From positions 1 to 32,752 of the forward strand of contig NZ_JAKKFI010000005.1 of the NCBI RefSeq assembly GCF_022230955.1: 32,752 bases of DNA, given 5' to 3'. A program made the translations under genes and the position numbers. The notes under the pieces were generated by a model. That model worked only from the letters and a program-made list of their open reading frames with translations, was not told where the DNA came from and made no database searches. Shown here one piece after another: positions 16,954 to 24,193 of this stretch. The DNA is from Micromonospora cabrerizensis (GTDB lineage: Bacteria > Actinomycetota > Actinomycetes > Mycobacteriales > Micromonosporaceae). The number at the start of each line of letters is the position of its first letter. Position 1 is the stretch's first letter.

Positions 16954-17805
16954 ATGACCTGGGATGATCTCGACGCCCACCTGGACAGGGTGCCCGGCAC
17001 CGTCTCGGCGTACGTGGGCCGACCCGACGCGCCGCCGACCTGGACCCGCCACCCGGACGCCGCCCACTACGCGGCCAGCACCATGAAGGTGGCGGTGCTC
17101 GCCGCCCTGCACCGCGCCGCCGAGGCCGGCACGCTGGACCTGGACGCCCCGGTCCCCGTGGTCAACGAGTTCGACTCCGCCCAGCCCGGCGCGCCACGGT
17201 TCTCCTGCGCGCAGCCCTACGACAACGACGACACGGTCTGGGACCGGCTCGGCGGCACCGCGTCGCTGCGCTGGCTGGCCGACCGCATGATCGTGCGATC
17301 CAGCAACCTGGCCACCAACCTGGTCATCGGTCACGTCGGGCTGCCCGCGGTGGCCGACGTGTGGGCGCGGGCCGGTGCCGGCACCAGTGTCACGGGCCGC
17401 GGCATCGAGGACTTCGCCGCCCGCGAGGCCGGCATCACCAACACGGTCACCGCCGCCGACCTGGCCGCCCTGCTCGGCGCACTGGCCGCCGGGGCCGGCA
17501 CCCCGGGTCGGCTCGCCTCGCCCGCCGGCTGCGCGGCCATGCTGGACGTCCTCCTCGCCCAGGAGCACCGCGAGGACCTGGCCGCCGGCCTGCCCGAGGG
17601 CACCCGCATCGCGCACAAGAGCGGTTGGGTTCGCGGCGTCCGACACGGCGCCGGGCTGGTGCTGCCCGACGACGCCCCGCCGTACCTGATCGCCGTCTGC
17701 ACCACCACCGACCTGGCCGGCGGTGACGACGAGGTCGAGGACGACGCCTGCCGGCTGCTCGCGCACATCTCCGCGCAGGTCTGGGCCGCCCGTCACCAGC
17801 TCTGA
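16954..17805 (+). CDS. Class A beta-lactamase-fold serine hydrolase
   Basis: A 283-residue member of the serine beta-lactamase/DD-peptidase clan. The three active-site elements are visible: SxxK at S42-T-M-K45, the SDN counterpart as S116-S117-N118, and the KTG counterpart as K222-S223-G224. An omega-loop-like stretch (about 150-170) ends in NTVTAADLAALL, but which Glu, if any, would play the deacylating role is unclear. There is no signal peptide or lipobox, so the protein seems to stay in the cytoplasm, unusual for a beta-lactamase; it may act on an internal ester, amide or muropeptide. A leaderless start is supported by the -10 box seven bases upstream. Confidence 0.85.
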   Translation: MTWDDLDAHLDRVPGTVSAYVGRPDAPPTWTRHPDAAHYAASTMKVAVLAALHRAAEAGTLDLDAPVPVVNEFDSAQPGAPRFSCAQPYDNDDTVWDRLGGTASLRWLADRMIVRSSNLATNLVIGHVGLPAVADVWARAGAGTSVTGRGIEDFAAREAGITNTVTAADLAALLGALAAGAGTPGRLASPAGCAAMLDVLLAQEHREDLAAGLPEGTRIAHKSGWVRGVRHGAGLVLPDDAPPYLIAVCTTTDLAGGDDEVEDDACRLLAHISAQVWAARHQL

Positions 17806-17831
17806 CCATTACCCGCCGGTACGGCTACGCT
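17802..17831 (+). promoter_or_regulatory. Promoter of the lysoplasmalogenase gene
   Basis: CTGACC (17802-17807) and TACGCT (17826-17831), separated by 18 bp, fit the principal actinobacterial sigma factor. The expected start is about 20 nt before the ATG at 17859. Confidence 0.5.
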
Positions 17832-17858
17832 GCTCGCACCCCCACCCCGGAGCCGCCG

Positions 17859-18560
17859 ATGCCCCGCAGTCGCACCGTCCTCATCGTCTTCCTCGTCGTG
17901 ACGGCGGCGAACCTGCTGGCCAACGCCACCGGCGGGGGCGTGGGCTTCCTGCTCACCAAGCCGCTGCTGATGCCGCTGCTGGCCGCCTACCTGTTGCGGG
18001 TCAGCGCTGAGCGCGGAGCCCGACCGGACCGGCTGGTGCTCGTCGCGCTGGCCTTCGCCACCGGCGGCGACGTCGCCCTGATGATCGACGGCACCGGCTG
18101 GTTCCTCGCCGGCATGGCCTGCTTCCTCGGCACGCACCTCTGCTACGTCGCGGCGTTCACCCGACACGGCGCCGCGACCGCGCTGCGGCGTGCGCCGCTG
18201 CTCGCGGTCCCCCTGGGGTACGCGGTGCTGACCGTCGTCGCGCTGTGGTGGATGTGGGCGGGGCTGACCGACGTGGGGCTCGCCGTGCCGGTGGCCGGCT
18301 ACGCGCTCGCGCTGGCCACGATGGCCACCACCGCCGCCACCCAGGGCTGGCGGGTCGGTCTCGGCGCCGCGCTGTTCCTCGGCTCCGACCTGCTGATCGC
18401 CGCCGGGGTGGCCGAGGTGGCCCAACCACCGGGCGCGCCCGTGCTGGTCATGGCCACCTACGCCGCCGGCCAGGCGCTGATCGTGCTCGGCCTGGCCGCC
18501 CACGTCGGCACACCCCCGCGCACGCCGGTCACTCCAACAGCTGCGCCCGCAGCGCGCTGA
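17859..18560 (+). CDS. YhhN-family lysoplasmalogenase-like membrane protein
   Basis: A 233-residue protein with about eight hydrophobic helices of the YhhN/TMEM86 family. Characterised members hydrolyse the vinyl-ether bond of lysoplasmalogens. The family landmarks are present: TKPLLMPLL (33-41), a conserved Asp in the FATGGDVALM helix (D71), and GAALFLGSDLLIA (169-181) with D177. GGAG seven bases before ATG 17859 is a good ribosome binding site, and a promoter is visible in the upstream gap. Its 3' end overlaps the convergent phosphatase gene by 32 bp. Confidence 0.88.
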   Translation: MPRSRTVLIVFLVVTAANLLANATGGGVGFLLTKPLLMPLLAAYLLRVSAERGARPDRLVLVALAFATGGDVALMIDGTGWFLAGMACFLGTHLCYVAAFTRHGAATALRRAPLLAVPLGYAVLTVVALWWMWAGLTDVGLAVPVAGYALALATMATTAATQGWRVGLGAALFLGSDLLIAAGVAEVAQPPGAPVLVMATYAAGQALIVLGLAAHVGTPPRTPVTPTAAPAAR

Positions 18561-19326
18561 GGGTCTCGTCGGTCAATCCCAACCCGTCGCGCAGGTACGC
18601 GTCGAACGAGCCGTGCACCCGGCGTACCTCGTCGTAGCCGGCGTCGAGGTACTCGGCGCGGACCTCCAACACCGGCAGCACCGCGTCGACGTCCAGCTCC
18701 GGCTGCCGCCGTCGCATCGCCTCCACGATCACCGCCCGAAGGCTGTCGGTCAGCTCGTTGTTGCGCAGGTAGTCGGCGCGGATGGCCGCCTCGTCCACCC
18801 CGAGCGCCGTCAACAGGATGACGGTCAGCCAGCCGGTGCGGTCCTTGCCGGCGGAGCAGTGGTAGACCAGCGGCAGGTTCTCCGGCTGGGCGGCCAGGCG
18901 CACCGCCTCCGCGAAGCCGACCCGGGCCGACTCCCCGGTGACGAACCACCGGTAGATGGCCGCCATCGCCCCCGTCGTGCCCTGCCGGGCCAGCTCCGCG
19001 TACGCGTTCAGGTCGTGGCCGAGCAGCACCGCCGACACGTACGTGAAGACCGGGTGCTCCGGGTCGTGCACCGGCAGGCACACTACCCGTGGCTCACCGG
19101 CCAGCCGATCCGCCGGGGCGACCTCGATCTCCGCGGGGGCGCGCAGATCGAGCACGCACGCGGGCCCCAGCTTCGCCAGCACCGGCAGATCCTCGTCGGT
19201 CAGCCGACCCAACGCGGGGGTGCGGAGCAACTGCCCCACCCGGACCCGCCTCCCGTCGGCACCGACGAGCCCGCCCAGATCGCGTGCGTTCGGTGCACCT
19301 ACCAGCTCCCAGCCCTGCCCGGTCAT
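18529..19326 (-). CDS. Tyrosine/dual-specificity protein phosphatase (Y_phosphatase3)
   Basis: A 265-residue single-domain phosphatase of the PTP superfamily. The P-loop HCSAGKDRTG gives catalytic C157 and R163 in the CX5R motif, with the lysine after AG typical of atypical, PI-phosphatase-like PTPs. The N-terminal NARDLGG (about 14-20) and RTPALGRLTDED segments, and the LDLRAPAE strand, mark the Y_phosphatase3 group (MPtpB/LipA-like), some of which act on phosphotyrosine and phosphoinositides. ATG 19326 is chosen because GGGAG lies five bases upstream, rather than ATG 19338. No secretion signal is visible. Confidence 0.9.
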   Translation of the reverse strand: MTGQGWELVGAPNARDLGGLVGADGRRVRVGQLLRTPALGRLTDEDLPVLAKLGPACVLDLRAPAEIEVAPADRLAGEPRVVCLPVHDPEHPVFTYVSAVLLGHDLNAYAELARQGTTGAMAAIYRWFVTGESARVGFAEAVRLAAQPENLPLVYHCSAGKDRTGWLTVILLTALGVDEAAIRADYLRNNELTDSLRAVIVEAMRRRQPELDVDAVLPVLEVRAEYLDAGYDEVRRVHGSFDAYLRDGLGLTDETLSALRAQLLE

Positions 19327-19357
19327 CCGGTCTCCCATCCCGACGTGCGCCTGCGTA

Positions 19358-19363
19358 TAGGGT
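19358..19363 (+). promoter_or_regulatory. Putative -10 box of a leaderless promoter
   Basis: TAGGGT within TATAGGGT lies seven bases before the ATG at 19371, with no ribosome binding site. The decamer ATAGGGTGCC is repeated in the promoter of the next gene. Confidence 0.55.
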
Positions 19364-19370
19364 GCCTGAC

Positions 19371-20468
19371 ATGACGATCTCGGAGGTACGCACCCACCGG
19401 GTTTCGGCCCCCTTACACACCCCGTTCGTCACCGCGTTGCGTCGTACCACCACAGTGGACACCCTCGTCGTCGAGCTCGTCGACTCGGACGGCCGTTCCG
19501 GCTTCGGCGAGGCCCCCCAGGTCTGGCAGGTGACCGGTGCGTCGGTCGCCGGCGCACGGGCGTGCGTAGGCGAGTTGCTCGGCCCCCAGCTGATCGGTCG
19601 TGACCCGGACGACCTGGTGGCCCGGTGTGCCGAGGTGCAGCGCGCCGTGGTCGGCAACGAGGCGGCGAAGGCCGCGGTGGACGTCGCCCTGCACGACCTC
19701 GCCGCCCGGCGGTTGGGCGTACCCCTGGTGCGGTTGCTCGGGGGCACCACGCTGCGGGTGCCGACGGACGTCACACTCGCGGCGGGTGACGCGGTGGACC
19801 TGGCGGCGGCGGCGCGGCAGCGGCAGGCGGACGGCTTCGGCGTGCTGAAGTTGAAGGTCGGCACCGACGCGGGCACTGACCTGGACCGCGTGCGGGCCGT
19901 TCGCGCGGCCGTCGGCCCCGGTGTGCGGATCCGGCTCGACGCCAACCAGGGGTGGACGCCCCGGGAGGCGGTCCGGGTGATTCGGGGCATCGAGGACGCC
20001 GGCCTCGACGTGGAGCTGGTCGAGCAGCCGGTGGCCCGCTGGGACCTGGACGGGCTGGCCTGGGTCAGCGACCGGGTGTCGGTGCCGATCCTGGCCGACG
20101 AGGCGGTCTTCGGGGTCCGTGACCTGGTGGAGGTGATCCGTCGTCGGGCCGCCGACCTGGTCAACGTCAAGCTGGCCAAGTGCGGCGGGTTGCACCCGGC
20201 GCGTACCCTCCTCGAACTGGCCACCGCCCACGGGCTCGGCACGGTGGTCGGCTCCATGATGGAGAGTCAGGTCGGCATCGGGGCGGCGGCGAGCCTGGTC
20301 GCCGCGTACGGCACCACGGCGGTGCCCGACCTGGACGCCGCCTGGTGGCTGGCGTGGTCGCCGGTGCAGGGAGGAATACGCTACGAAGGGGCGACTGTGG
20401 TGTTGCCCGATGCCCCTGGCCTGGGCATCTCTGGCCTCACTGAAGCAAAGGTGCAGGCGCGTGGTTGA
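19371..20468 (+). CDS. Dipeptide (L-Ala-D/L-Glu type) epimerase, enolase superfamily
   Basis: A 365-residue enolase-superfamily enzyme of the muconate-lactonizing subgroup. The catalytic lysine pair is LKLKVG (K160, K162), metal ligands are D190 (LDANQGW), E218 (VEQP) and D243 (ADEA), and the opposite base is K267 (NVKLAK). The AEE-type substrate loop includes SMMESQVGIG and the DLDAAWWL strand that binds the dipeptide amino group. YcjG/YkfB-type enzymes epimerise L-Ala-D-Glu released from peptidoglycan. The next gene is an NlpC/P60 peptidase, the pairing of ykfB and ykfC in Bacillus, which supports a muropeptide-recycling role. A leaderless start is likely. Confidence 0.87.
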   Translation: MTISEVRTHRVSAPLHTPFVTALRRTTTVDTLVVELVDSDGRSGFGEAPQVWQVTGASVAGARACVGELLGPQLIGRDPDDLVARCAEVQRAVVGNEAAKAAVDVALHDLAARRLGVPLVRLLGGTTLRVPTDVTLAAGDAVDLAAAARQRQADGFGVLKLKVGTDAGTDLDRVRAVRAAVGPGVRIRLDANQGWTPREAVRVIRGIEDAGLDVELVEQPVARWDLDGLAWVSDRVSVPILADEAVFGVRDLVEVIRRRAADLVNVKLAKCGGLHPARTLLELATAHGLGTVVGSMMESQVGIGAAASLVAAYGTTAVPDLDAAWWLAWSPVQGGIRYEGATVVLPDAPGLGISGLTEAKVQARG

Positions 20469-20493
20469 TGAGCGTTGGTTTCTTTCATAGGGT
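20465..20493 (+). promoter_or_regulatory. Promoter of the NlpC/P60 gene
   Basis: TTGATG (20465-20470) and TAGGGT (20488-20493) are separated by 17 bp, a near-consensus promoter. The -35 overlaps the epimerase stop codon. The ATAGGGTGCC around the -10 matches the epimerase promoter exactly. Confidence 0.7.
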
Positions 20494-20526
20494 GCCCTGG
20501 ACAGCCGGCTCGATCTGGGGGTTGAC

Positions 20527-21453
20527 GTGAAGCTGCAACCGGGCCGCGAGGCCGTCGTCCGGGTCGCGGTGGCGACGCTGTGGACCTCCCCCGAGGCGGT
20601 CCGCCCGGTCGACCATCCGGCCCTGACCGCCGGCGCCGACATCCTGGCCTGGGTCGCGGGCCTGGACACCGACCAGCAGGTCGGCGACTGCGTGCTGAGC
20701 CAACTCCTGCTCGGCGAGCGGGTCCTCGTCAGCGAGCTGCGACCGGACGGCTGGGCCCGGGTCGTCGCCGTCGAGCAGCCCGCCGCCAAGCTGGACCCGC
20801 GCGGCTACCCGGGCTGGCTCCCCAGCGAGCAGCTGACCCCCGTCGATCCGTCCACCGACACCGGCACCGACCCGCCGCTGGTGGTGGACTCCACCGTCAC
20901 CGGGCTGCACGCCGCTCCGAACGGCCCGGTGGTGCTGCCCGGCGTCGTCGTCGGCACCCGCCTCGTCCCGGCCGGGCCCCCGCGCGACGACTGGCGGCCG
21001 GTGCACGTCCCCGGTCACGCCGCGCCGCTCTGGCTGCCCGACGACCATCTCGTCGCCCCGTCGGCCGGGGCACCGGCCGCGGCGCAGGCGCTCGCGGTGG
21101 CGCAGCGGCTGCTGGACGTGGTCTACATCTGGGGCGGTCTCTCCGCGCACGGCATCGACTGCTCCGGGCTGGTGCACCTGGCCTGGCGGCGGTTCGGGGT
21201 GCTGCTGCCCCGCGACGCCGACGACCAGGCCGTCGCCACCACCCCGCTGGCGTTGGGGGCGGAACGCCCGGGTGATCTCTATTTCTTCGCCCGACCCGGC
21301 CGCAAGATCCACCACATCGGCATCGTCACCGCCCCGCCCGGCAACGGCGGCGAGCGGCGGATGCTGCACGCCTGCTACCGGCGGCGGCGGGTCATCGAGG
21401 AGCCCCTGCCCGCCGACCGGACCGCGACGCTGGTGGGCGCGCACCGGGTCTAG
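20527..21453 (+). CDS. NlpC/P60 cysteine peptidase (YkfC-like endopeptidase)
   Basis: A 308-residue peptidase. The C-terminal NlpC/P60 domain (about 183-305) has catalytic C212 in GIDCSGLVHLAW, H263 in the HHIGIV strand and H281 as likely third member. The N-terminal two-thirds holds SH3-like modules (for example GYPGWLPSEQL at 93-103) as in YkfC, which cuts gamma-D-Glu-diamino acid bonds in recycled muropeptides. No signal peptide is visible, so a cytoplasmic recycling role with the upstream epimerase is favoured. GTG start with GGGGG six bases upstream. The stop is directly followed by a nested inverted repeat. Confidence 0.9.
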   Translation: MKLQPGREAVVRVAVATLWTSPEAVRPVDHPALTAGADILAWVAGLDTDQQVGDCVLSQLLLGERVLVSELRPDGWARVVAVEQPAAKLDPRGYPGWLPSEQLTPVDPSTDTGTDPPLVVDSTVTGLHAAPNGPVVLPGVVVGTRLVPAGPPRDDWRPVHVPGHAAPLWLPDDHLVAPSAGAPAAAQALAVAQRLLDVVYIWGGLSAHGIDCSGLVHLAWRRFGVLLPRDADDQAVATTPLALGAERPGDLYFFARPGRKIHHIGIVTAPPGNGGERRMLHACYRRRRVIEEPLPADRTATLVGAHRV

Positions 21454-21454
21454 A

Positions 21455-21613
21455 GCTGGTTTCGGAGGTGTCGGTCGAGCCGAGCCGGAGTCCAGGCGTC
21501 GTCCGGCAAGGCGGAGCGGTGTCCGGATACCGGTGTGGTATCCGGACACCGCGACAACGCCGCCGGGCGGCGGTTGGGCCCGGCGGAGGCCGGCCAGCAC
21601 TTCCGAAACCAGC
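21455..21613. repeat. Nested inverted-repeat element between convergent genes
   Basis: The outer arms GCTGGTTTCGGAGGTG (21455-21470) and its complement (21598-21613) match at 15 of 16 positions. Inside is a perfect 16-bp hairpin, GCGGTGTCCGGATACC (21516-21531) with 21537-21552 around a GGTGT loop, and a third GC hairpin at about 21558-21573. The element fills the 204-bp gap between the NlpC and TerC stop codons, starting one base after the first. It may be a bidirectional terminator, a MITE-like element or a structured RNA. No target-site duplication is obvious. Confidence 0.75.
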
Positions 21614-21657
21614 CCTTCACCGGCCGGGCGCGGGTCCCGCACCCGGCCGGCGACAGA

Positions 21658-22656
21658 TCAGCGTCGGGCGTCGGCCAGCTCGCGGCGTCGGTCCCGGGAG
21701 GACTTGATCAGGCTGGCGGCGGTGGCGACGCCCAGGGTGCCGAGGATGACCAGCAGCGACAACCAGATCGGGATGTGCGGCGCCCAGCCGACGTGCTCGC
21801 CACCGTTGATGAACGGCAGTTGGTTGTCGGCCAACGCCTCCAGCACCAGCTTGACCCCGATGAAGCCGAGCACGACGGCCAGGCCGTAGCTCAGGTAGAT
21901 CAACCGGTCGAGCAGGCCACCGAGCAGGAAGTAGAGCTGACGAAGGCCCATCAGCGCGAACACGTTCGCGGTGAAGACCAGGTACGGCTCCTGGGTGATG
22001 CCGAAGATCGCCGGGATCGAGTCCAGGGCGAAGATCAGGTCGGTGGTGCCGATCGCGATCATCACGATCAGCATCGGGGTGAACAGCCGCTTGCCGGCCA
22101 CGTGGGTGGTGAGCTTCGCGCCGTCGTAGTCCTTGGAGATCGGCAGCGCCTTGCGGCTCCACCGGATCAGCAGGTTCTCGGAGAACTCGTCCTCGTCCGG
22201 CTCACCCTGCCGGGCCAGGTTGACCGCGGTGTAGATCAGGAACGCGCCGAAGATGTAGAAGACCCAGGAGAACTGGGAGATCAGCGCGGCACCCGCGGCG
22301 ATGAAGCCACCGCGCATCACCAGTGCCAGCACGATGCCGACGAGCAGGACCTTCTGCTGGTACTGCCGGGGCACCCCGAAGCGCGCCATGATGATCACGA
22401 AGACGAAGAGATTGTCCACCGAGAGGCTGTATTCGGTGAGCCAACCGGTGTAGAACTGCCCCGCCGGGCTCGCGCCCGCGGTCAACCAGACACCCACGCC
22501 GAAGAGCAGGGCGAGACCCACGTAGAAGCCGACCCAGAGGCTCGACTCACGCACACTCGGCTCGTGCGGGCGTCGACCGATGATCAACAGGTCGACGAGC
22601 AGGACAGCGGTCAGTACGACCAGCGTTCCCGCCCACACCAATCCGGACACGTCCAA
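21658..22656 (-). CDS. TerC/Alx-family membrane protein (likely Mn2+ exporter)
   Basis: A 332-residue protein with about nine hydrophobic helices of the TerC family. The intramembrane acidic motifs are intact: E75 and D81 in TEYSLSVDNLFVF, and D206 and D212 in GTTDLIFALDSIPAI. A charged cytoplasmic loop (about 150-190) separates the two halves. Family members export manganese (Alx, MneA) or act in tellurite resistance and metal-loading of exported proteins. The TTG start is supported by GGAGG eight bases upstream; an overlapping ATG there is in another frame. A yybP-ykoY manganese riboswitch lies in its leader, which points to Mn2+ homeostasis. Confidence 0.92.
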   Translation of the reverse strand: MDVSGLVWAGTLVVLTAVLLVDLLIIGRRPHEPSVRESSLWVGFYVGLALLFGVGVWLTAGASPAGQFYTGWLTEYSLSVDNLFVFVIIMARFGVPRQYQQKVLLVGIVLALVMRGGFIAAGAALISQFSWVFYIFGAFLIYTAVNLARQGEPDEDEFSENLLIRWSRKALPISKDYDGAKLTTHVAGKRLFTPMLIVMIAIGTTDLIFALDSIPAIFGITQEPYLVFTANVFALMGLRQLYFLLGGLLDRLIYLSYGLAVVLGFIGVKLVLEALADNQLPFINGGEHVGWAPHIPIWLSLLVILGTLGVATAASLIKSSRDRRRELADARR

Positions 22657-22665
22657 CGTTCATTC

Positions 22666-22722
22666 CTCCGGCAGACACGCGGCGTCGGGCACACCGTACG
22701 CCCCCGGAGAGGCCGGTGTGCC
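22666..22722 (-). promoter_or_regulatory. Probable expression platform of the TerC riboswitch
   Basis: In the minus-strand RNA, GGCACACCG (22722-22714) pairs with CGGTGTGCC (22696-22688) in a perfect 9-bp stem. Its loop holds CUCCGG (22709-22704), exactly complementary to CCGGAG at the ribosome binding site (22671-22666). Switching between the two pairings would hide or free the start, suggesting translational control. Confidence 0.5.
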
Positions 22723-22747
22723 GCTGTCGCTCACTCTGGTGACTGTC

Positions 22748-22866
22748 GGAGGTCTCTTCCGCCGCCGCCCGCGAACGGAACGGCGACCTACGGAGCCGGG
22801 TCGGGTCGCCGAGGTTCCGACGATCGACCGTGCTGACGACTCCGTTGCGAAGGAATACTCCCCTCC
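22748..22866 (-). ncRNA. yybP-ykoY manganese riboswitch aptamer
   Basis: The 5' end reads GGAGG-GGAGUA (22866-22856) and the 3' end GAGA-CCUCC (22756-22748), so P1 pairs GGAGG with CCUCC and brackets the conserved GGAGUA and GAGA loop sequences, as in Bacillus yybP (AAAGG-GGAGUA and GAGA-CCUUU). The 119-nt length fits. It lies 91 nt before terC, a classic target of this Mn2+-sensing RNA. Inner helices were not fully folded by hand. Confidence 0.8.
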
Positions 22867-22980
22867 TCGCTGACCATTGTTGCCCACCACGCGCCGTGAT
22901 CACACCCCGGGCAGCCGGTGGCGCCCCCCACCCGTCGCCGGGGAATATCGAGGGCCGGGTCCGGAGGGTCGTACCGCGGC

Positions 22981-23010
22981 GTGACGGCCGCTGGTGTGAC
23001 GGCCGCTGGT
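22981..23010. repeat. Two perfect 15-bp tandem repeats upstream of the riboswitch
   Basis: GTGACGGCCGCTGGT occurs twice in tandem (22981-22995, 22996-23010), followed by a decayed third unit beginning GTCACACGCGCTG. The copies lie about 115 bp upstream of the TerC aptamer, possibly as protein-binding iterons for its promoter, or simply as a slippage product. Confidence 0.6.
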
Positions 23011-23038
23011 GTCACACGCGCTGTGGTTTCCTAGGAGG

Positions 23039-24193
23039 CTAGTGCAGGTCGGGTGCGGTTATCGGGTCGCCGAGCGACCACCCGACGGTCAGCAGGTCGT
23101 CACACGCGCGTACCGCCCGTGCCAACCGCTCGGCGTGCGTCCCGGCCAACTCCACCACCGGCACCCCGCACCCGGCCAGCTCGCCACGGAACCGCTCGGT
23201 CATCCAGGCCCGCAGGTGCTCGCCGTCGCGCAGCCCGTCGTCGGTGAAGGGCACGTCCCGGTGATCCGTCAGCAGGTACAGCGCCGGCCGGCGGGCCGCC
23301 GCCCGCACCTGCGGCGACGCGCTGCCCAGGTAACGCTCCTCCCACACCGCCGTGGCCCGCGCGTCGGTGTCGCAGATGAGCAGCGGTCCGCTGATCCGGG
23401 CCGCCGCGTCCTCGGCCGCCTGCTGCTCACGGACCACCGTGCGGAAGTCGTCCCGGTCCCAGGTGACGTCGAAGACGCTCGCCCGCGGGTCGCGCTCCCG
23501 CAGCCGGGCCAGCTTGTCGGCGGTCAACTCCCGGCCGTACTCCGGCACCCAGGGCGTGCCATAGTGCGCCGCGAGCGCCTCGGCCATCGTGGTGGTGCCG
23601 GTCGACTCGGCGCCGACCACCACCACCCGCCGGACGAACCAGGCCCGCACCGGAGGGCTCAGAAACCGCCAGTGACCCGCCGGATCCGCGCGGACCGCCG
23701 TGCCGGAGACCGGCACGGTCCGCCGATCCGGATCCACCGACACGGGTACGGCGTCGAAGCGGCGAGCCAGCTCCACCCCGTACGCCTCGGACGAGACCAC
23801 CACGTCCACCCTGCGCGGCCCGACCGCCGCCCGGAACACCGCACAGTGCGCATCCCAGACGGCCGGGTCGTCGTAGTCGACCGGGTGATCGTCGTACCGG
23901 CCGACGAACCGGACCCACGGGGTGTCCGCGTGCACCTCCCGCAACCAGTCGAGCCGCAGCGTGAGCGGGATCGACTCCCGACGCGAGGGCGCCACGACGA
24001 CGGTGACCTCGCCGCAGCGGGCGGCGGCGGCCCCGATCAGCGCGTGGTGCCCGGCGTGCGGCGGGTAGAACTTGCCCACCACCAACCCGTGCCCGAACTC
24101 CGGGGCGCGCGCCGGGTGGCCGGCTGTCGGGGCACGGCGGGGCGTCGGCGCGCCCTCCGCTGTCGGCGCGCGATTCGGCGGTCTGGCGTTCAC
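23039..24193 (-). CDS. nadR: NadR-type NMN adenylyltransferase / ribosylnicotinamide kinase
   Basis: A 384-residue bifunctional enzyme of NAD salvage. The N-terminal half (about 35-175) is a nucleotidyltransferase: GKFYPPHAGH (41-50), with the HxGH adenylyl-transfer site, and VSGTAVR (164-170) as the ISTxxR-like loop. The C-terminal half is a P-loop ribosylnicotinamide kinase with GAESTGTTT (196-204). The usual Walker A lysine is a threonine there, which may be a clade trait or may weaken the kinase. The enterobacterial DNA-binding repressor domain is absent, replaced by about 30 disordered residues. The GTG start overlaps the pnuC stop by four bases (GTGA), coupling uptake to phosphorylation. 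Confidence 0.88.
   Translation of the reverse strand: MNARPPNRAPTAEGAPTPRRAPTAGHPARAPEFGHGLVVGKFYPPHAGHHALIGAAAARCGEVTVVVAPSRRESIPLTLRLDWLREVHADTPWVRFVGRYDDHPVDYDDPAVWDAHCAVFRAAVGPRRVDVVVSSEAYGVELARRFDAVPVSVDPDRRTVPVSGTAVRADPAGHWRFLSPPVRAWFVRRVVVVGAESTGTTTMAEALAAHYGTPWVPEYGRELTADKLARLRERDPRASVFDVTWDRDDFRTVVREQQAAEDAAARISGPLLICDTDARATAVWEERYLGSASPQVRAAARRPALYLLTDHRDVPFTDDGLRDGEHLRAWMTERFRGELAGCGVPVVELAGTHAERLARAVRACDDLLTVGWSLGDPITAPDLH

Noticed and set aside
14902..17796. Open frame of 964 codons on the minus strand
   Set aside because: It is antisense to typA and the serine hydrolase, has repetitive Gly/Arg/Val/Asp composition and no family similarity; a usual artefact of very GC-rich coding DNA.
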